This document shows, in pieces, positions 54,101-62,553 of a stretch of 64,000 nucleotides of DNA; positions within the stretch are counted from its first letter, which is position 1; the number at the start of each line of letters is the position of its first letter. The DNA comes from SLFH01 sp050486265 (GTDB lineage: Bacteria; Planctomycetota; Phycisphaerae; Phycisphaerales; UBA1924), in the NCBI GenBank assembly GCA_050486265.1, contig JBJHCY010000002.1:248001-312000 (forward strand). Direction: 5' to 3'. The notes under the pieces are model-generated. The model ran no database searches. It was not told the DNA's origin and saw nothing but the letters and a program-made list of their open reading frames with translations. A program made the position numbers and the translations under genes.

Positions 54101-54664
54101 GCTCCGCCTGAGGGAGTTGTACTCGGGCTCCCCGGTACGCCCCGCCTGGCGCATCTGTTCGAGTTCGGCCGAGGCGTCGCTCTGGCGTTCGTAGGCCTCG
54201 ACAAGGCCTGTCAGCAACTCACGGAGCTCGGTGTTGTCGCGGGCGAGGCGTCCCAAACGGGCGGACCGCTCCAGCGGATCAGTGACACGGACGAGCTGGT
54301 CGAGCTGAGCTTCGGAAATCGACCGCTCGGCCAGACGCCCGAGTTCCTCGTCGTACACCGATCTGAGGCGTCTGGCCTCGGACCCCGGGAGGGGCATCGT
54401 GATCTCCAGGCGGTCGCGCCCCTGGCGGACGATCGAGATCTCGAAGAGGCCGTTGGGGTCGACGCGCTCGCGGAGCACATCGATCATCCGCGGGATGACC
54501 TGGCCCGGGTCCTCGCCCGGCTCGAGCTGGACATCGTAAAGCAGCGTCACGCCGCCACGGAGATCCTTGCCGAGGCGGATCCTCTGATCGGGCGGGAAGA
54601 TGCTCACCCCGCAGATGGTGAGGACAAGAAGAACGAGCAGGGCTTTTTTAATCAGCGCATTCAT
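51113..54664 (-). CDS. secDF: Fused SecDF protein-translocase subunit
   Basis: 1183 residues. The SecD half (about 1-680) begins with a membrane helix and GKDLRGGVTLLYDV, has a very large periplasmic region (about 40-470) with coiled-coil-like stretches, and then GVISLIAVAVFMVLYYLKAG and LPGIAGIILTFGMAVDANVIIYERIREEL, the SecD signature. The SecF half begins near 685 (WMRLRWVFAGISAIFVSLG) with DTEFVGGTQVELRF, and ends with YSLNDSIIIMDRIREN and LLIGVVFGTYSSIAVAGPLVW. It uses the proton gradient to pull proteins through SecYEG. Fused SecDF is usual in planctomycetes. It follows tgt and yajC in the familiar order. Confidence 0.95.
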   Translation of the reverse strand: MNALIKKALLVLLVLTICGVSIFPPDQRIRLGKDLRGGVTLLYDVQLEPGEDPGQVIPRMIDVLRERVDPNGLFEISIVRQGRDRLEITMPLPGSEARRLRSVYDEELGRLAERSISEAQLDQLVRVTDPLERSARLGRLARDNTELRELLTGLVEAYERQSDASAELEQMRQAGRTGEPEYNSLRRSVIDARVAYRTARSAVLDAVPTPGEVEEALNRSDRPLRLEGRDRRTTVTLDSPRQQAIDRLKDRYPEAAEQIERIVAAWDTYNENRRALDDPSDLIRLLRASGVLTFRITVDPTSEEISQQLISDLRQRLQDEGPQRARTNDMRWFRINRIEGWLNSIEDYEFLQQDPAGLFERRGYVVEEFDGEYWMLAWDRPGYRLIPDADESGRWSVAAAFATTDQLGRPAIGFRMDPGGARALGSLTGDNIGRQMAILLDDEVYTAPTLRARITVNGIIEGSFTRADIDYVVRVMSAGSLQARLSPSPISQTTVGPELGRDNLIAGRNAGVISLIAVAVFMVLYYLKAGLVAVVALTCNAILILGALSLNKAALTLPGIAGIILTFGMAVDANVIIYERIREELRAGLDLKAAVRRGYQKALSAIVDGNVTNLIVCIVLVLPGVATQEVKGFAITLGIGVIATMFSALVITRLIFQVLVDHMGMKSLKMAPTIFPVIERTLEPSIPWMRLRWVFAGISAIFVSLGIAMIAIQGSEMLDTEFVGGTQVELRFMESPDNGERIQLGRPEFQERINALLERVRADGNPATDELLRLDTANVIALNPGTDQTGRVVSSRYQVKTTIENEVLLVEELTRAFEDLLDIQPSMSFTGIEDDRFNIRPITSTDDVLGEFTPDRDVAGYPAIEAPEFRGGVAILLENITPAPSLENLRTSLDQVRQTDPAFRDTLIRTRTIHVLEGTEDAVTAALVLVRDPRIAFGANPAAWSAELAQVEWDLITTALGRQTTLTQVEKFSASVAETFRSRAIAAVLISFLLISIYIWVRFGSVRYSLAALTCLVHDVLIIIGMIAVAEILYESPVTQGIAQSLGIQPFKINLNLVAALLTIIGYSLNDSIIIMDRIRENRGKLPYASAKVVNLSINQTISRTVITSGTTLMAVLILFLYGGEGVRAFSYALLIGVVFGTYSSIAVAGPLVWSRKRDRSLQREAALAPGGPASAPQSPERQ

Positions 54665-54767
54665 TCGGAGCGGACGCCGGGGTCGGGGTGGAGCACGGGG
54701 AAACTCGGCCGCCGACGGGACGGACCGGGCCTTTACGGTAGGTCGGCGATCGGCTCCTGACGACGAC

Positions 54768-55238
54768 TCAGGAGCGGGTCTCTGTCAGCGTCGGCTCGGC
54801 GGCGGTCTGGGTTGCCCCGCCCCCCCCGCTCGCCGAGCGGAGCACCTGCTGCACCGCCTGGCGGGAGTATCGGATTTTGCTCGATCCGGTTTCGAGGACG
54901 ACCTCGTCGTCCTTCATCTCGACGATGGTGCCGATCTCGCCGCCGATCATCTGGACCTTGTCGTTGCGCCCCAGCCCGCCGATCATCTCGGCCCGGCGCT
55001 TGCGCTGCTTCCGCCCCGACATGCTCGTTAGCAGGATCATGAATACAAGAAACAGGATGAGGATCCAGAAGAACTGCGGCCCCATCCCGCCGCCGGGAGG
55101 CGGTCCCGCGGGCGCTCCGGTCCCGTCCTGAACCGTTCCGCCGGGCTGGGCGGGCGCGCCCTGCTCGGTCGCCTGGCGGGTCTGGGCGATATACGGGGCC
55201 GGCAGGCCGGAAATCGACAGCGGAAGCGACATCATCAT
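54768..55238 (-). CDS. yajC: YajC, Sec translocase accessory subunit
   Basis: 156 residues. One membrane helix (FFWILILFLVFMILLTSMSG, about 55-75), then RKQRKRRAEMIGGLGRNDKVQMIGGEIGTIVEMKDDEVVLETG, the YajC core. There is an unusual N-terminal extension of about 50 residues (Pro/Gly-rich) and a short C-terminal tail. The start has three Met codons in a row (MMM) with an AAAGG site; which is used is unclear. It lies 12 bases after tgt and 103 before secDF, the conserved Sec gene order. Confidence 0.92.
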   Translation of the reverse strand: MMMSLPLSISGLPAPYIAQTRQATEQGAPAQPGGTVQDGTGAPAGPPPGGGMGPQFFWILILFLVFMILLTSMSGRKQRKRRAEMIGGLGRNDKVQMIGGEIGTIVEMKDDEVVLETGSSKIRYSRQAVQQVLRSASGGGGATQTAAEPTLTETRS

Positions 55239-55250
55239 CCTTTCGGGTCG

Positions 55251-56534
55251 TCAGAAGGCCCCCGGATCGCCCGGAGCGCCCTCGGCGCCGGCTTCGAACC
55301 CCGGTCCCAGCCCGGGGGCGGCCACGGGCCACCGATTTACAAAGCCGCGCCAGTCATCTTCCCGGAGCGCCCGCCGGATGTCCACCATCAGGCGCTGGAA
55401 GTGGTGCAGGTTGTGCAGGCTCACCAGGATCGGGCCCAGCATCTCCCCGCAGGCGAAGAGGTGCCGGATGTACGCACGGCTGAACGGGGCCCCGTTGGGC
55501 GTTTGCCACCCGTGCGACGCCGGGTCGCAGGCCGGGCAGGGGCACCCCGCCTCGATCGGCGCGGGGTCGGCCCTGTGCGAGGCGTTGCGGAGGCGGATCT
55601 GCCCGTTCCGGGTGAAGGCGTTGGCGTTCCGTCCGTTGCGGGTGGGCAGCACGCAGTCGAACATGTCCACGCCCGAGCGGACCGCAGCGACAATGTCCCG
55701 CTCGTACCCCACGCCCATGAGGTACCTGGGCTTGTCTTCGGGCATAAGAGGGGCGGTGTGGGCGACCACGCGGGCGATGTCCTCGCTGCTCTCCCCCACC
55801 GCGACCCCCCCGATCGCAAAGCCCGGGAGGTCAAAATTACAGATACGCTCGGCCGACCAAGCCCGTTCGTCTGGATCGGTGCCGCCTTGGACGATCCCGA
55901 AAAGCGCCTGCTCTGAAGGCCGGGCGTGGGCATTGGCGCAGCGTTCCAGCCAGCGGACTGTCCGCTCGTTGGCCTCTCTGACCCGCCGGGCGTACACGCT
56001 CTCGTCGAGACGGGCGACGCCCGCGGTCCCCTTCTGGCGGATCAGGTTCGGCGGGGCCTCGCCGGGGTCTCTGGCGGGAGGGCAGTCGTCGAAGGCCATG
56101 ATGATGTCAGCGCCGATCTTGTTCTGCGCGTCGATCGCCGACTCGGGCGTCATGCGGACAATCGAGCCGTCGACGATGCTCTTGAACGAGACGCCGTCCT
56201 CGTCGAGGGCGTTGATGTCCGCCATCGAGAACGCCTGGAACCCTCCCGAGTCGGTGAGGATCGGGCCGGGCCAGTTCATGAATCGGTGGGCGCCCCCCAT
56301 CTGCGCGACCAGTTGCGGCCCCGGCCTCAGCAGCAGGTGGTAGGTGTTGTTGAGGATGATCTGCGCGCCCGTCGCACGCACAAGCTCGGGGAGCAGCCCC
56401 TTGACGCTCCCCCGCGTGCCGACGGGCATGAACGCGGGTGTCTCGAACGAGCCGTGTTGCGTCTCCACCACACCGACACGCCCCCTCGTCGAGGCGGAGC
56501 GGTGCGAGATCGAAAACCGAAGCGGGCCGGGCAT
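55251..56534 (-). CDS. tgt: tRNA-guanine transglycosylase
   Basis: 427 residues. The general-acid Asp is in LTDSGGFQAFS; the nucleophile Asp is in MFDCVLPTRNGRNA; substrate contacts are in IVQGGTDPDERAWSAE and GFAIGGVAVGE; and the zinc site is CPCPAC with a later His (LHNLHHF). It exchanges guanine-34 of tRNAs for preQ1 in queuosine synthesis. The C-terminal ~30 residues are a Gly/Pro-rich extra tail. It begins 10 bases after the rhomboid gene and leads into yajC and secDF. Confidence 0.95.
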   Translation of the reverse strand: MPGPLRFSISHRSASTRGRVGVVETQHGSFETPAFMPVGTRGSVKGLLPELVRATGAQIILNNTYHLLLRPGPQLVAQMGGAHRFMNWPGPILTDSGGFQAFSMADINALDEDGVSFKSIVDGSIVRMTPESAIDAQNKIGADIIMAFDDCPPARDPGEAPPNLIRQKGTAGVARLDESVYARRVREANERTVRWLERCANAHARPSEQALFGIVQGGTDPDERAWSAERICNFDLPGFAIGGVAVGESSEDIARVVAHTAPLMPEDKPRYLMGVGYERDIVAAVRSGVDMFDCVLPTRNGRNANAFTRNGQIRLRNASHRADPAPIEAGCPCPACDPASHGWQTPNGAPFSRAYIRHLFACGEMLGPILVSLHNLHHFQRLMVDIRRALREDDWRGFVNRWPVAAPGLGPGFEAGAEGAPGDPGAF

Positions 56535-56544
56535 GGCGGGAACG

Positions 56545-57633
56545 CTATCGCCCCCGCCTGCGGGAAGTCTCGGATTGCAGGGTCTTGCGCTCGCGATCGG
56601 TCAGGCTGTCGATCCCCTGATCCCGGACCTTGTCGAGGATGCGGTCGATCTCGCCCGGGTCGGAGGGCGGTTGCCCCCCGCCGCGGCCTTTGGCCCCGCC
56701 TCCTCGCTTGCCGGGCCTGCCCCGCTCGGGCTTGCGTGAATCCTGGAAGACATCGAAGAAGTCGCGGAGCAGGTGGTTGTGCTTGATGAAGTACCAGCCG
56801 GCGAGCGCCCCGCCGAGGTGGGCCGCGTCGCCCCCGGCGTTCTGACCGCCGAAAAACAGGTTCAACAGCGCGATCCCCACATACACAAACGCGAAGGTCC
56901 GGATCTTGAACGAAACCGGCGGGAAGAGCAACTGCACCCGCTCGTGCGGCGCCAGGCGCGCGCACGCCAGAATCACGCCGAACACCCCCGCGGACGCCCC
57001 GATCAGCGGCGTTGACGGGTGGTAGGGCAACAGCCCCGGCACGGCGCCGAAGAGGTACCCGCCGAGGTTGAGCACGAGGTACGCCAGCCCGCCGCAGATC
57101 CCGCACATCAGATAGAACGCGAGATAGCGCTTCCCGCCGAGGTGCTGCTCGACGAGCCCGCCGAAGACGGCAAGGCCGACCATGTTGAACAGGATGTGCC
57201 AGATGCTCGCCCGATCGTGGAGGAACTGGAAGGTGATGAGCCTCCAGACCTGCATCTCGAGGAAGGCTTTGGTGGTGGAGAAGTGGCCGTAGCCCCGCAG
57301 CGGGTCCATGACGCGGTAATGCGCCTCGCCGACCTGGCGTCCCGACGGCCGGTGCACGATCGGCGCCACAGCCGTGCCCGCGGGGGTCGGACGGGCGTGC
57401 TGCCTGGGGTCGGCGAAGCCGAGCTCGTCGCTGTCGGCGTACGCCTCCTGGATCACGGCCCGCTCGAAGACGAACTGCACCGGCGTGGTCCAGACCCCCG
57501 AGAGGATGTAGACGGCGACATTGATGATGATCAGCCAGAGGTTCACGCTCAGCATGCGCCGGCCGGGCGCCGGTCCGAGCCCGCCGCCGCGCCGGGACTG
57601 CCGCTGGATGTAGTCTCTGTCGCTGATGCCCAT
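56545..57633 (-). CDS. Rhomboid intramembrane serine protease
   Basis: 362 residues. The rhomboid core is seen in WRLITFQFLHDRASIWHILFNMVGLAVFGGLVEQHLG, the catalytic Ser in GASAGVFGVI (about 232-241), and the His in AHLGGALAGWYFI. Between the first helix and the core is a soluble loop of about 80 residues, larger than usual. The C-terminal ~60 residues hold a Lys/Gly-rich linker and a short motif (EIDRILDKVRDQGIDSLTDRE) shared with the S2P protease next door. It cleaves membrane proteins within the bilayer; substrates are unknown. Confidence 0.9.
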   Translation of the reverse strand: MGISDRDYIQRQSRRGGGLGPAPGRRMLSVNLWLIIINVAVYILSGVWTTPVQFVFERAVIQEAYADSDELGFADPRQHARPTPAGTAVAPIVHRPSGRQVGEAHYRVMDPLRGYGHFSTTKAFLEMQVWRLITFQFLHDRASIWHILFNMVGLAVFGGLVEQHLGGKRYLAFYLMCGICGGLAYLVLNLGGYLFGAVPGLLPYHPSTPLIGASAGVFGVILACARLAPHERVQLLFPPVSFKIRTFAFVYVGIALLNLFFGGQNAGGDAAHLGGALAGWYFIKHNHLLRDFFDVFQDSRKPERGRPGKRGGGAKGRGGGQPPSDPGEIDRILDKVRDQGIDSLTDRERKTLQSETSRRRGR

Positions 57634-57755
57634 GCGTGGGGTCCGTTGTTCTCAGTCGTGAGCGCCGAGGGTATCGGGTCGCCCGGGCCCGGCCAAGCAT
57701 CGGCACGGGGCGGTTGTTGGCGTGAGTCGGGGCGTGAGTCGGGTAAAGCGGGGAC

Positions 57756-58826
57756 TCAGCCCGAGCCGGTGTTCCGTTTCCGCTCGGTTTCCTTGGAGAG
57801 AAGCCGCTTCTCTTTCTTTGTGAGGCTGCCCATGCCCTGCTCGCGGATCTTCGAGAGGATGCGGTCGATCTCGGCGAATTCCGCCTCTTCCTTCTCACGC
57901 GCTTTGCGGGCTTTCTCGGCGTCTCGCGCGGCTTCCTTGGGGTCGTAGCGGTCGTACGCCGCCGAGAGATCCACCCCCGGGACGCCCCCCGCCGTCGCCT
58001 CGAACTTCAGACGCTGCTTCTCCGCCCAGCAGGTGAACCCCCCGAAGATGGCGATCGCCATCAGCACGGTCAGGCCCGCGACCATCGCGAAGACAAACAG
58101 CACACCCGCGACCAAGAGGCCCAGCGTCGTCGAGATTTCCATCGACTTCTGGTACCCCGCGCTCCGCCAGATCAGGGCCTGCACCACCCGCCCCGCGTCC
58201 ATTGGGTACATCGGCAGCAGCATGTTGAACGCCAGCAGCAGGAAGTTGATGTAGTGCAGCAACCAGAGTCCGGTGAGCCAGAACGCCGCATCACCCCCGG
58301 CGGTCGTCAGCGTCGCCGCCGTCGCCCCCGGCGCGAACGGGTTGAACACCACCGCCCCCCACTTGCCCCCCGTCGCGATCAAGAGCGCTAGCGCGAACAC
58401 CGGGAGCAGCGCGACATTGACCGCCGGGCCGCCCAGCGTCGTCCAGAGGTGCGCCCGCCAGTCGTGCGGCGGACGGCACATCGCAAGCCCGCCGAGCGGC
58501 CAAAGAATGATCTCGTCAGCCTCGCCCCGCACGGCGCGGCAGGTAAAGCAGTGCCCGTACTCGTGCAGCAGCACCAGACCGAAGAGCGCGCCCATCGCCA
58601 GCAGCATGTACGCCGGGCCCATCCCCTCCTGCGACAGCACGCTGACAAGCACCTGCGCCGTGACATACACGAGGAAGAACAGGTGCAGCCGGACGCGGAT
58701 CCCCCACGCCGAGTACAGGAGGAGCGCCCAGGTGAACGGGTTGCTCCCGCCCCCGAACGCGCGGGAGAGGCGGGCCTTCCAGCCACCGGCATCGTCGGGT
58801 TCCCCTGGCGCGCCCCACCTGCTCAT
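57756..58826 (-). CDS. Site-2-protease-like M50 metallopeptidase
   Basis: 356 residues. The zinc motif HEYGH is in VLLHEYGHCFTCR, and the second ligand motif is in NMLLPMYPMDAGRVV, with about six membrane helices (VRLHLFFLVYVTAQVL, YMLLAMGALFGLVLLHEYGH, and others). After the last helix comes a charged coiled-coil-like segment (about 285-320) and the tail EIDRILSKIREQGMGSLTKKE, nearly the same as that of the rhomboid protease. It overlaps the nudix gene by ATGA. S2P proteases release regulators such as anti-sigma factors; none is recognisable here. Confidence 0.88.
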   Translation of the reverse strand: MSRWGAPGEPDDAGGWKARLSRAFGGGSNPFTWALLLYSAWGIRVRLHLFFLVYVTAQVLVSVLSQEGMGPAYMLLAMGALFGLVLLHEYGHCFTCRAVRGEADEIILWPLGGLAMCRPPHDWRAHLWTTLGGPAVNVALLPVFALALLIATGGKWGAVVFNPFAPGATAATLTTAGGDAAFWLTGLWLLHYINFLLLAFNMLLPMYPMDAGRVVQALIWRSAGYQKSMEISTTLGLLVAGVLFVFAMVAGLTVLMAIAIFGGFTCWAEKQRLKFEATAGGVPGVDLSAAYDRYDPKEAARDAEKARKAREKEEAEFAEIDRILSKIREQGMGSLTKKEKRLLSKETERKRNTGSG

Positions 58827-59404
58827 GCCCGCCCCGCCCTCTCTCGGCCGAAGCGGCCCTGCTCGCGGGCCATGTACAGCGCCAGCATTGTCTTTGCGTC
58901 GATGATCTCGCCGCGCTCGATCATCGCCATGGCCTCGGGGATCTCGACGGGGTGAACGGTGATGCGTTCCCCGTCTTCGAGCTCCTGGCCCACGAGCTCG
59001 AGCCCTGTCGCGAAATACACATGCATGAGTTCGTCAGTGAGGCCGGGGCTGGTGTAGAAGCGTCCCATGTGCTCCAGAACATCGGCCTTGTAGCCCGTCT
59101 CCTCGACCAATTCCCGCGATGCGGTGGTCTCCGGCGGCTCGCCCGGCTCCAACCCACCCGCCGGGACCTCCCAGAGCGTCTCGCCCACCGGCACGCGCCC
59201 GTTCCGGATCAAAACCACCCGATCGGGCTCGCCTGCTTCAACAAGCAGCGGCACGATCGCCACGGCCCCCGGGTGCTCGACAAACTGCCGCGATGAGTCG
59301 TTGCCCGAAGGATCACGGACCGTCACCTCGACAAACCGGAAGCGGCTGCCGCTGGCGAGGGTCTTGGAATGGATCACCCGGTCGGCGTTGGCGGGGTCGG
59401 TCAT
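58823..59404 (-). CDS. NUDIX hydrolase (ADP-ribose pyrophosphatase-like)
   Basis: 193 residues from the ATG at 59404; upstream sequence in the frame is not coding-like. The Nudix box is GGLEPGEPPETTASRELVEETGY (GX5EX7REUXEEXGU), preceded by VVLIRNGRVPVGETLWEVPAG and followed by RFYTSPGLTDELMHVYFA, the layout of ADP-ribose/nucleoside-diphosphate-sugar hydrolases. It is the first gene of the nudix-S2P-rhomboid-tgt-yajC-secDF run, coupled to the S2P gene by a 4-base overlap. Confidence 0.9.
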   Translation of the reverse strand: MTDPANADRVIHSKTLASGSRFRFVEVTVRDPSGNDSSRQFVEHPGAVAIVPLLVEAGEPDRVVLIRNGRVPVGETLWEVPAGGLEPGEPPETTASRELVEETGYKADVLEHMGRFYTSPGLTDELMHVYFATGLELVGQELEDGERITVHPVEIPEAMAMIERGEIIDAKTMLALYMAREQGRFGRERAGRA

Positions 59405-59453
59405 CTGCGGATGGTACCGGCGCTGGGGGCGGGGCCGCATGAGCCCAGAACGG

Positions 59454-59980
59454 TCATTCGTTATCGGTGAGGCGTTTGCCGAGCAGACAGCCGAGCAGGA
59501 ACACCGATTTCGCCGGAGAGCTCTGAAGCGACGCCAACGCATCGATCGCTTCCCGGGCTTCCGCGACGAGCCAGCGGGCCTCGGTCATCGTGACAGGCTC
59601 AGTCAGGTTGTAGTCGGCTCGGTGGCGGGCCTCTTGAAGCACGATGATCCTGTCGGCCAGTTCTCGCAACTGCACAGGGATCGGGTCGGCCAACGCGTCG
59701 TGCAGCCCGGGGGCGGCCGTCCGGCGGAGCTGAACCACAACGCAGCGGATTTGACCGACTTGTGGTGCACGGTCCGCCGGAGCCTGGCGCCGACCGGACC
59801 CTTCGAACCCGACACGCCGAGGACGAAGACACACACATCATTCACGATCTGATGGAACACCGCGTAGTAGCCCGCGGAAACGGCCCGGCGAAGATCCGCC
59901 TGCTTCGGCCTTCCGGGCCCCGCCTGGTCGATCAGATCCTCGGCCTGTCTAAGCAGGCCGCTTACGAACGGTTGCGCCAT
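59454..59980 (-). pseudogene. HEPN-like protein gene, frameshifted
   Basis: The sequence is split over two frames. The 5' part (from the ATG at 59980) has QADLRRAVSAGYYAVFHQIVNDVC, the YYAxFH motif typical of HEPN-like proteins. The 3' part (to 59454) has LRELADRIIVLQEARHRADYNLTEPVTMTEARW, the matching C-terminal helices. The join is in a C/G-rich homopolymer (C5G3 on the minus strand, about 59707-59720), where adding or losing one base restores an intact protein of about 175 residues. It may be a true pseudogene or a sequencing slip. A small gene 21 bases upstream is probably its partner. Confidence 0.7.
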
Positions 59981-60001
59981 CCGAATGCGTCCCTTCGAAG
60001 C

Positions 60002-60313
60002 TCATGCGTCCTCGGCGAGCCCGGTCTGATTGCGCTCAGACGGACGGAGAAAGCGGACATAGACGATCCTGTCGATGTCGCGGTCGCGGATCTCCTGCCG
60101 CAGCAGATCGGTGATCGGATTCAGGTTCTTGGATGTCCAATCCTCGTCGCGCGTCTCCTCGGCGAGAAGCACGAGCACATCGACGGACGGATCACCGGTG
60201 TGGTCCTCGCCGATCTCGAATTCGATGCCGACGATGCGCGGCTGCGAGGACCAGCCTCGCTTCACCTTCTCCACCGCTTCCGTCACAAGCTCGGCTTCCT
60301 TCCGGATCGTCAT
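60002..60313 (-). CDS. Small protein of unknown function upstream of the HEPN-like gene
   Basis: 103 residues; I do not recognise a named family. An N-terminal helix (IRKEAELVTEAVEKVKRGW) is followed by alternating strands (RIVGIEFEIGEDHTGDPSVDVLVLLAEE) and a helix (LNPITDLLRQEIRDRDIDRIVYVRF), a layout like a minimal nucleotidyltransferase or antitoxin fold, but without the GSxxRG motif. It lies 21 bases before the HEPN-like gene on the same strand, so the two look like a two-gene module, possibly of toxin-antitoxin type. Confidence 0.6.
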   Translation of the reverse strand: MTIRKEAELVTEAVEKVKRGWSSQPRIVGIEFEIGEDHTGDPSVDVLVLLAEETRDEDWTSKNLNPITDLLRQEIRDRDIDRIVYVRFLRPSERNQTGLAEDA

Positions 60314-60360
60314 GTGGGCGCTCCTTCAAGACATGATACAGCACGAGCCGTGGCTTGCAT

Positions 60361-61659
60361 TCACCGGTTCCAGGTCGCCGCCCCGTACACACCCGACTCC
60401 CCCAGTTCCTCCGCGATCCGGATGAGCTGGTTGTACTTCGCGTTGCGGTCGCTTCGGCACGGCGCGCCCGTCTTGATCTGCCCGCAGTTGGTCGCCACCG
60501 CGATATCCGCGATCGTCGCGTCCTCGGTCTCGCCCGAGCGGTGGCTCAAGACGCAGCTGAACCCGTTGCGCATCGCGTAGTCCACCGTGTCGAAGGTCTC
60601 GCTCAGCGTGCCGATCTGGTTGACCTTCACGAGCACGGAATTGGCCGCCTTCTCCGCCACGCCGCGCTCCACGAACTTCTTGTTGGTCACGAACAGATCG
60701 TCGCCGACGAGCTGGACCTTCTCGCCCAGGCGTTCGTTGAGCTTGCGCCAGCCCTCCCAGTCGTTCTCGGCGAGCCCGTCCTCGATCGAGCGGATCGGGT
60801 ACTTCTTGCACCAGCCCGCCCAGAGCTCGATCAGATCGTCCGACGAGACGGTCTCTCCGGAAGACGAGAAGAACTTGTACCCCTGCTTGCCGTCCTTCTC
60901 CGCCTCGTTCCAGAGCTCGCTGGTCGCCGGATCGAGCGCGACGAAGATCTGCTCGCCCCACTTGTAGCCGGCCTTGTCGGTCGCCTCTTCGATGATCTTC
61001 AGCGCGTCCTCGTTGTCTTTCAGGTCGGGCGCAAAGCCGCCCTCGTCGCCGACGGAGGTCGAGAGCCCCCGGTCCTTGAGCACTTTTCTCAGCGTGTGGT
61101 AGATCTCGACGCCCGCGCGCATCGCCTCGTGGAAGTCGTCGAAGCCCCAAGGCTGGATCATGAACTCCTGGAAGTCCACCGTGTTGTCGGCGTGCTTGCC
61201 CCCGTTGAGGATGTTCAGCATCGGCACCGGCAGCACCTTCGCCTTCGAACCGCCGAGGTAGCGGTACAGGGGCAGCCCCGACGCCTCCGCCGCGGCTTTC
61301 GCCACCGCGATCGAAACGCCGAGGATCGCGTTGGCCCCGAGGTCGGACTTGTTCTCCGTGCCGTCGAGCTCGATCATCGCGGCGTCGATCGCCTCCTGCT
61401 CGCGCGCGTCGAAACCCTCCAGCGCCGGGCCGATGCGGTCGATCACATGCTCGACCGCCCGCGTGACCCCCTTGCCCCCGTAGGCCTTCTCGTCGGTGTC
61501 GCGCAGCTCGACCGCTTCGTGCTCGCCCGTCGAGGCGCCCGAGGGCACCGCCGCACGCCCCACCGCCCCGGACTCGAGCGCGACCTCGACCTCGACGGTC
61601 GGGTTGCCGCGGCTGTCAAGAATCTGTCTGGCGTGGACCACCTCGATTGTGAAGGCCAT
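60361..61659 (-). CDS. eno: Enolase
   Basis: 432 residues. ARQILDSRGNPTVEVEV, AVPSGASTGEHEAVELRD, LGANAILGVSIA, the metal Asp in SIEDGLAENDWEGW, QLVGDDLFVTN and the near-C-terminal SHRSGETEDATIADIAVATN cover the enolase signature and the catalytic Lys/metal sites. It dehydrates 2-phosphoglycerate to phosphoenolpyruvate. It is divergent from phoU across 141 bases. The 3' side is a short gap to the small partner gene. Confidence 0.96.
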   Translation of the reverse strand: MAFTIEVVHARQILDSRGNPTVEVEVALESGAVGRAAVPSGASTGEHEAVELRDTDEKAYGGKGVTRAVEHVIDRIGPALEGFDAREQEAIDAAMIELDGTENKSDLGANAILGVSIAVAKAAAEASGLPLYRYLGGSKAKVLPVPMLNILNGGKHADNTVDFQEFMIQPWGFDDFHEAMRAGVEIYHTLRKVLKDRGLSTSVGDEGGFAPDLKDNEDALKIIEEATDKAGYKWGEQIFVALDPATSELWNEAEKDGKQGYKFFSSSGETVSSDDLIELWAGWCKKYPIRSIEDGLAENDWEGWRKLNERLGEKVQLVGDDLFVTNKKFVERGVAEKAANSVLVKVNQIGTLSETFDTVDYAMRNGFSCVLSHRSGETEDATIADIAVATNCGQIKTGAPCRSDRNAKYNQLIRIAEELGESGVYGAATWNR

Positions 61660-61800
61660 GTCGTCTGCTCCTGCGAGGGGTCCCCCCCGCCGTAGATGGG
61701 TTCCTGCTGCGATCGACGCGCCGGGCCGAGCCCGGCGACGCCGTGTTAGGATACGCTAGTCTCCACGACGCCAGCGCCGGCCCCGGCCGGAAGGACGACG

Positions 61801-62547
61801 ATGCCGACCACACCCGAAGGCTTCACCAGACGCCTCGACAAGCTCAAAGCCGAGATCAACGCCCAGGGCCTGCGTGTGCGGGGCCTGGTCGAGGCCGCCA
61901 TCACCACCGCGTTCGACCGCGACCCCGACGCCGCCCAGCGCATCATCGACCTCGACGACGAGATCGACCGCTTCGATGTCGAGATCGAGGTCGCCGCCGT
62001 CAGGATCCTGTCCGACGCCACGCGGGTCAACGCGACGCTCAGCGAGCGCCAGGTCCGCACCCTGCTGACCATCGTGAAGGTCAACAACGAGCTCGAACGC
62101 ATCGCCGACATCGGCGTCGCGATGGCCGAGCATGTCCAGAAGCACAATTTCAGCGACGGCAAGATGCCCGACACACTCAGGGTCATGGCCTACAGCGTCG
62201 TCGGCATCCAGCGCGATGTGAACGCCGCCCTCCACGGCGCCGACCCCGACCTCGCACGCCTCGCCCTCCGGGCCGACGACGCCGTGATGAGCTTCCGCGA
62301 CGCCATCATCGCCGACGCCCGCGGTAAGGTCCTCGCCGGCGATATGTCGATCGACTTCGCCTTCTTCATCAGCGGCATCGCCGACCGGCTCACCCACATC
62401 GCCGACCACTGCTCCAACATGGCCGAGCAGACGATCTACCTCACCACGGGCAAGATCGTCCGCCACGACGCCGACGGCTGGCACGACCGGCCCTCGCCCG
62501 GCGGGCACGCTTCCGCGTCTTCCGAGCCGGACCCCGAAGAGGAGTAG
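61801..62547 (+). CDS. phoU: PhoU, phosphate-transport regulator
   Basis: 248 residues. Two three-helix PhoU repeats are visible; the metal-binding E/D patterns are seen in DLDDEIDRFDVEIE, VKVNNELERIADIGVAMAE, and, in the second repeat, ISGIADRLTHIADHCSNMAEQTIYL. The C-terminal ~25 residues are an acidic disordered tail. PhoU represses the PhoR/PhoB response and controls Pst import. No pst or pho genes are adjacent; the phosphate-selective-type porin is at the far end of the window. Confidence 0.93.
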   Translation: MPTTPEGFTRRLDKLKAEINAQGLRVRGLVEAAITTAFDRDPDAAQRIIDLDDEIDRFDVEIEVAAVRILSDATRVNATLSERQVRTLLTIVKVNNELERIADIGVAMAEHVQKHNFSDGKMPDTLRVMAYSVVGIQRDVNAALHGADPDLARLALRADDAVMSFRDAIIADARGKVLAGDMSIDFAFFISGIADRLTHIADHCSNMAEQTIYLTTGKIVRHDADGWHDRPSPGGHASASSEPDPEEE

Positions 62548-62553
62548 TCTCCC

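Noticed and set aside
49667..54760. 1697-codon open frame on the plus strand
   Set aside because: It is antisense to secDF and neighbours, is full of Arg/Asp/His, lacks any family motif, and is explained by high-GC third-position bias.
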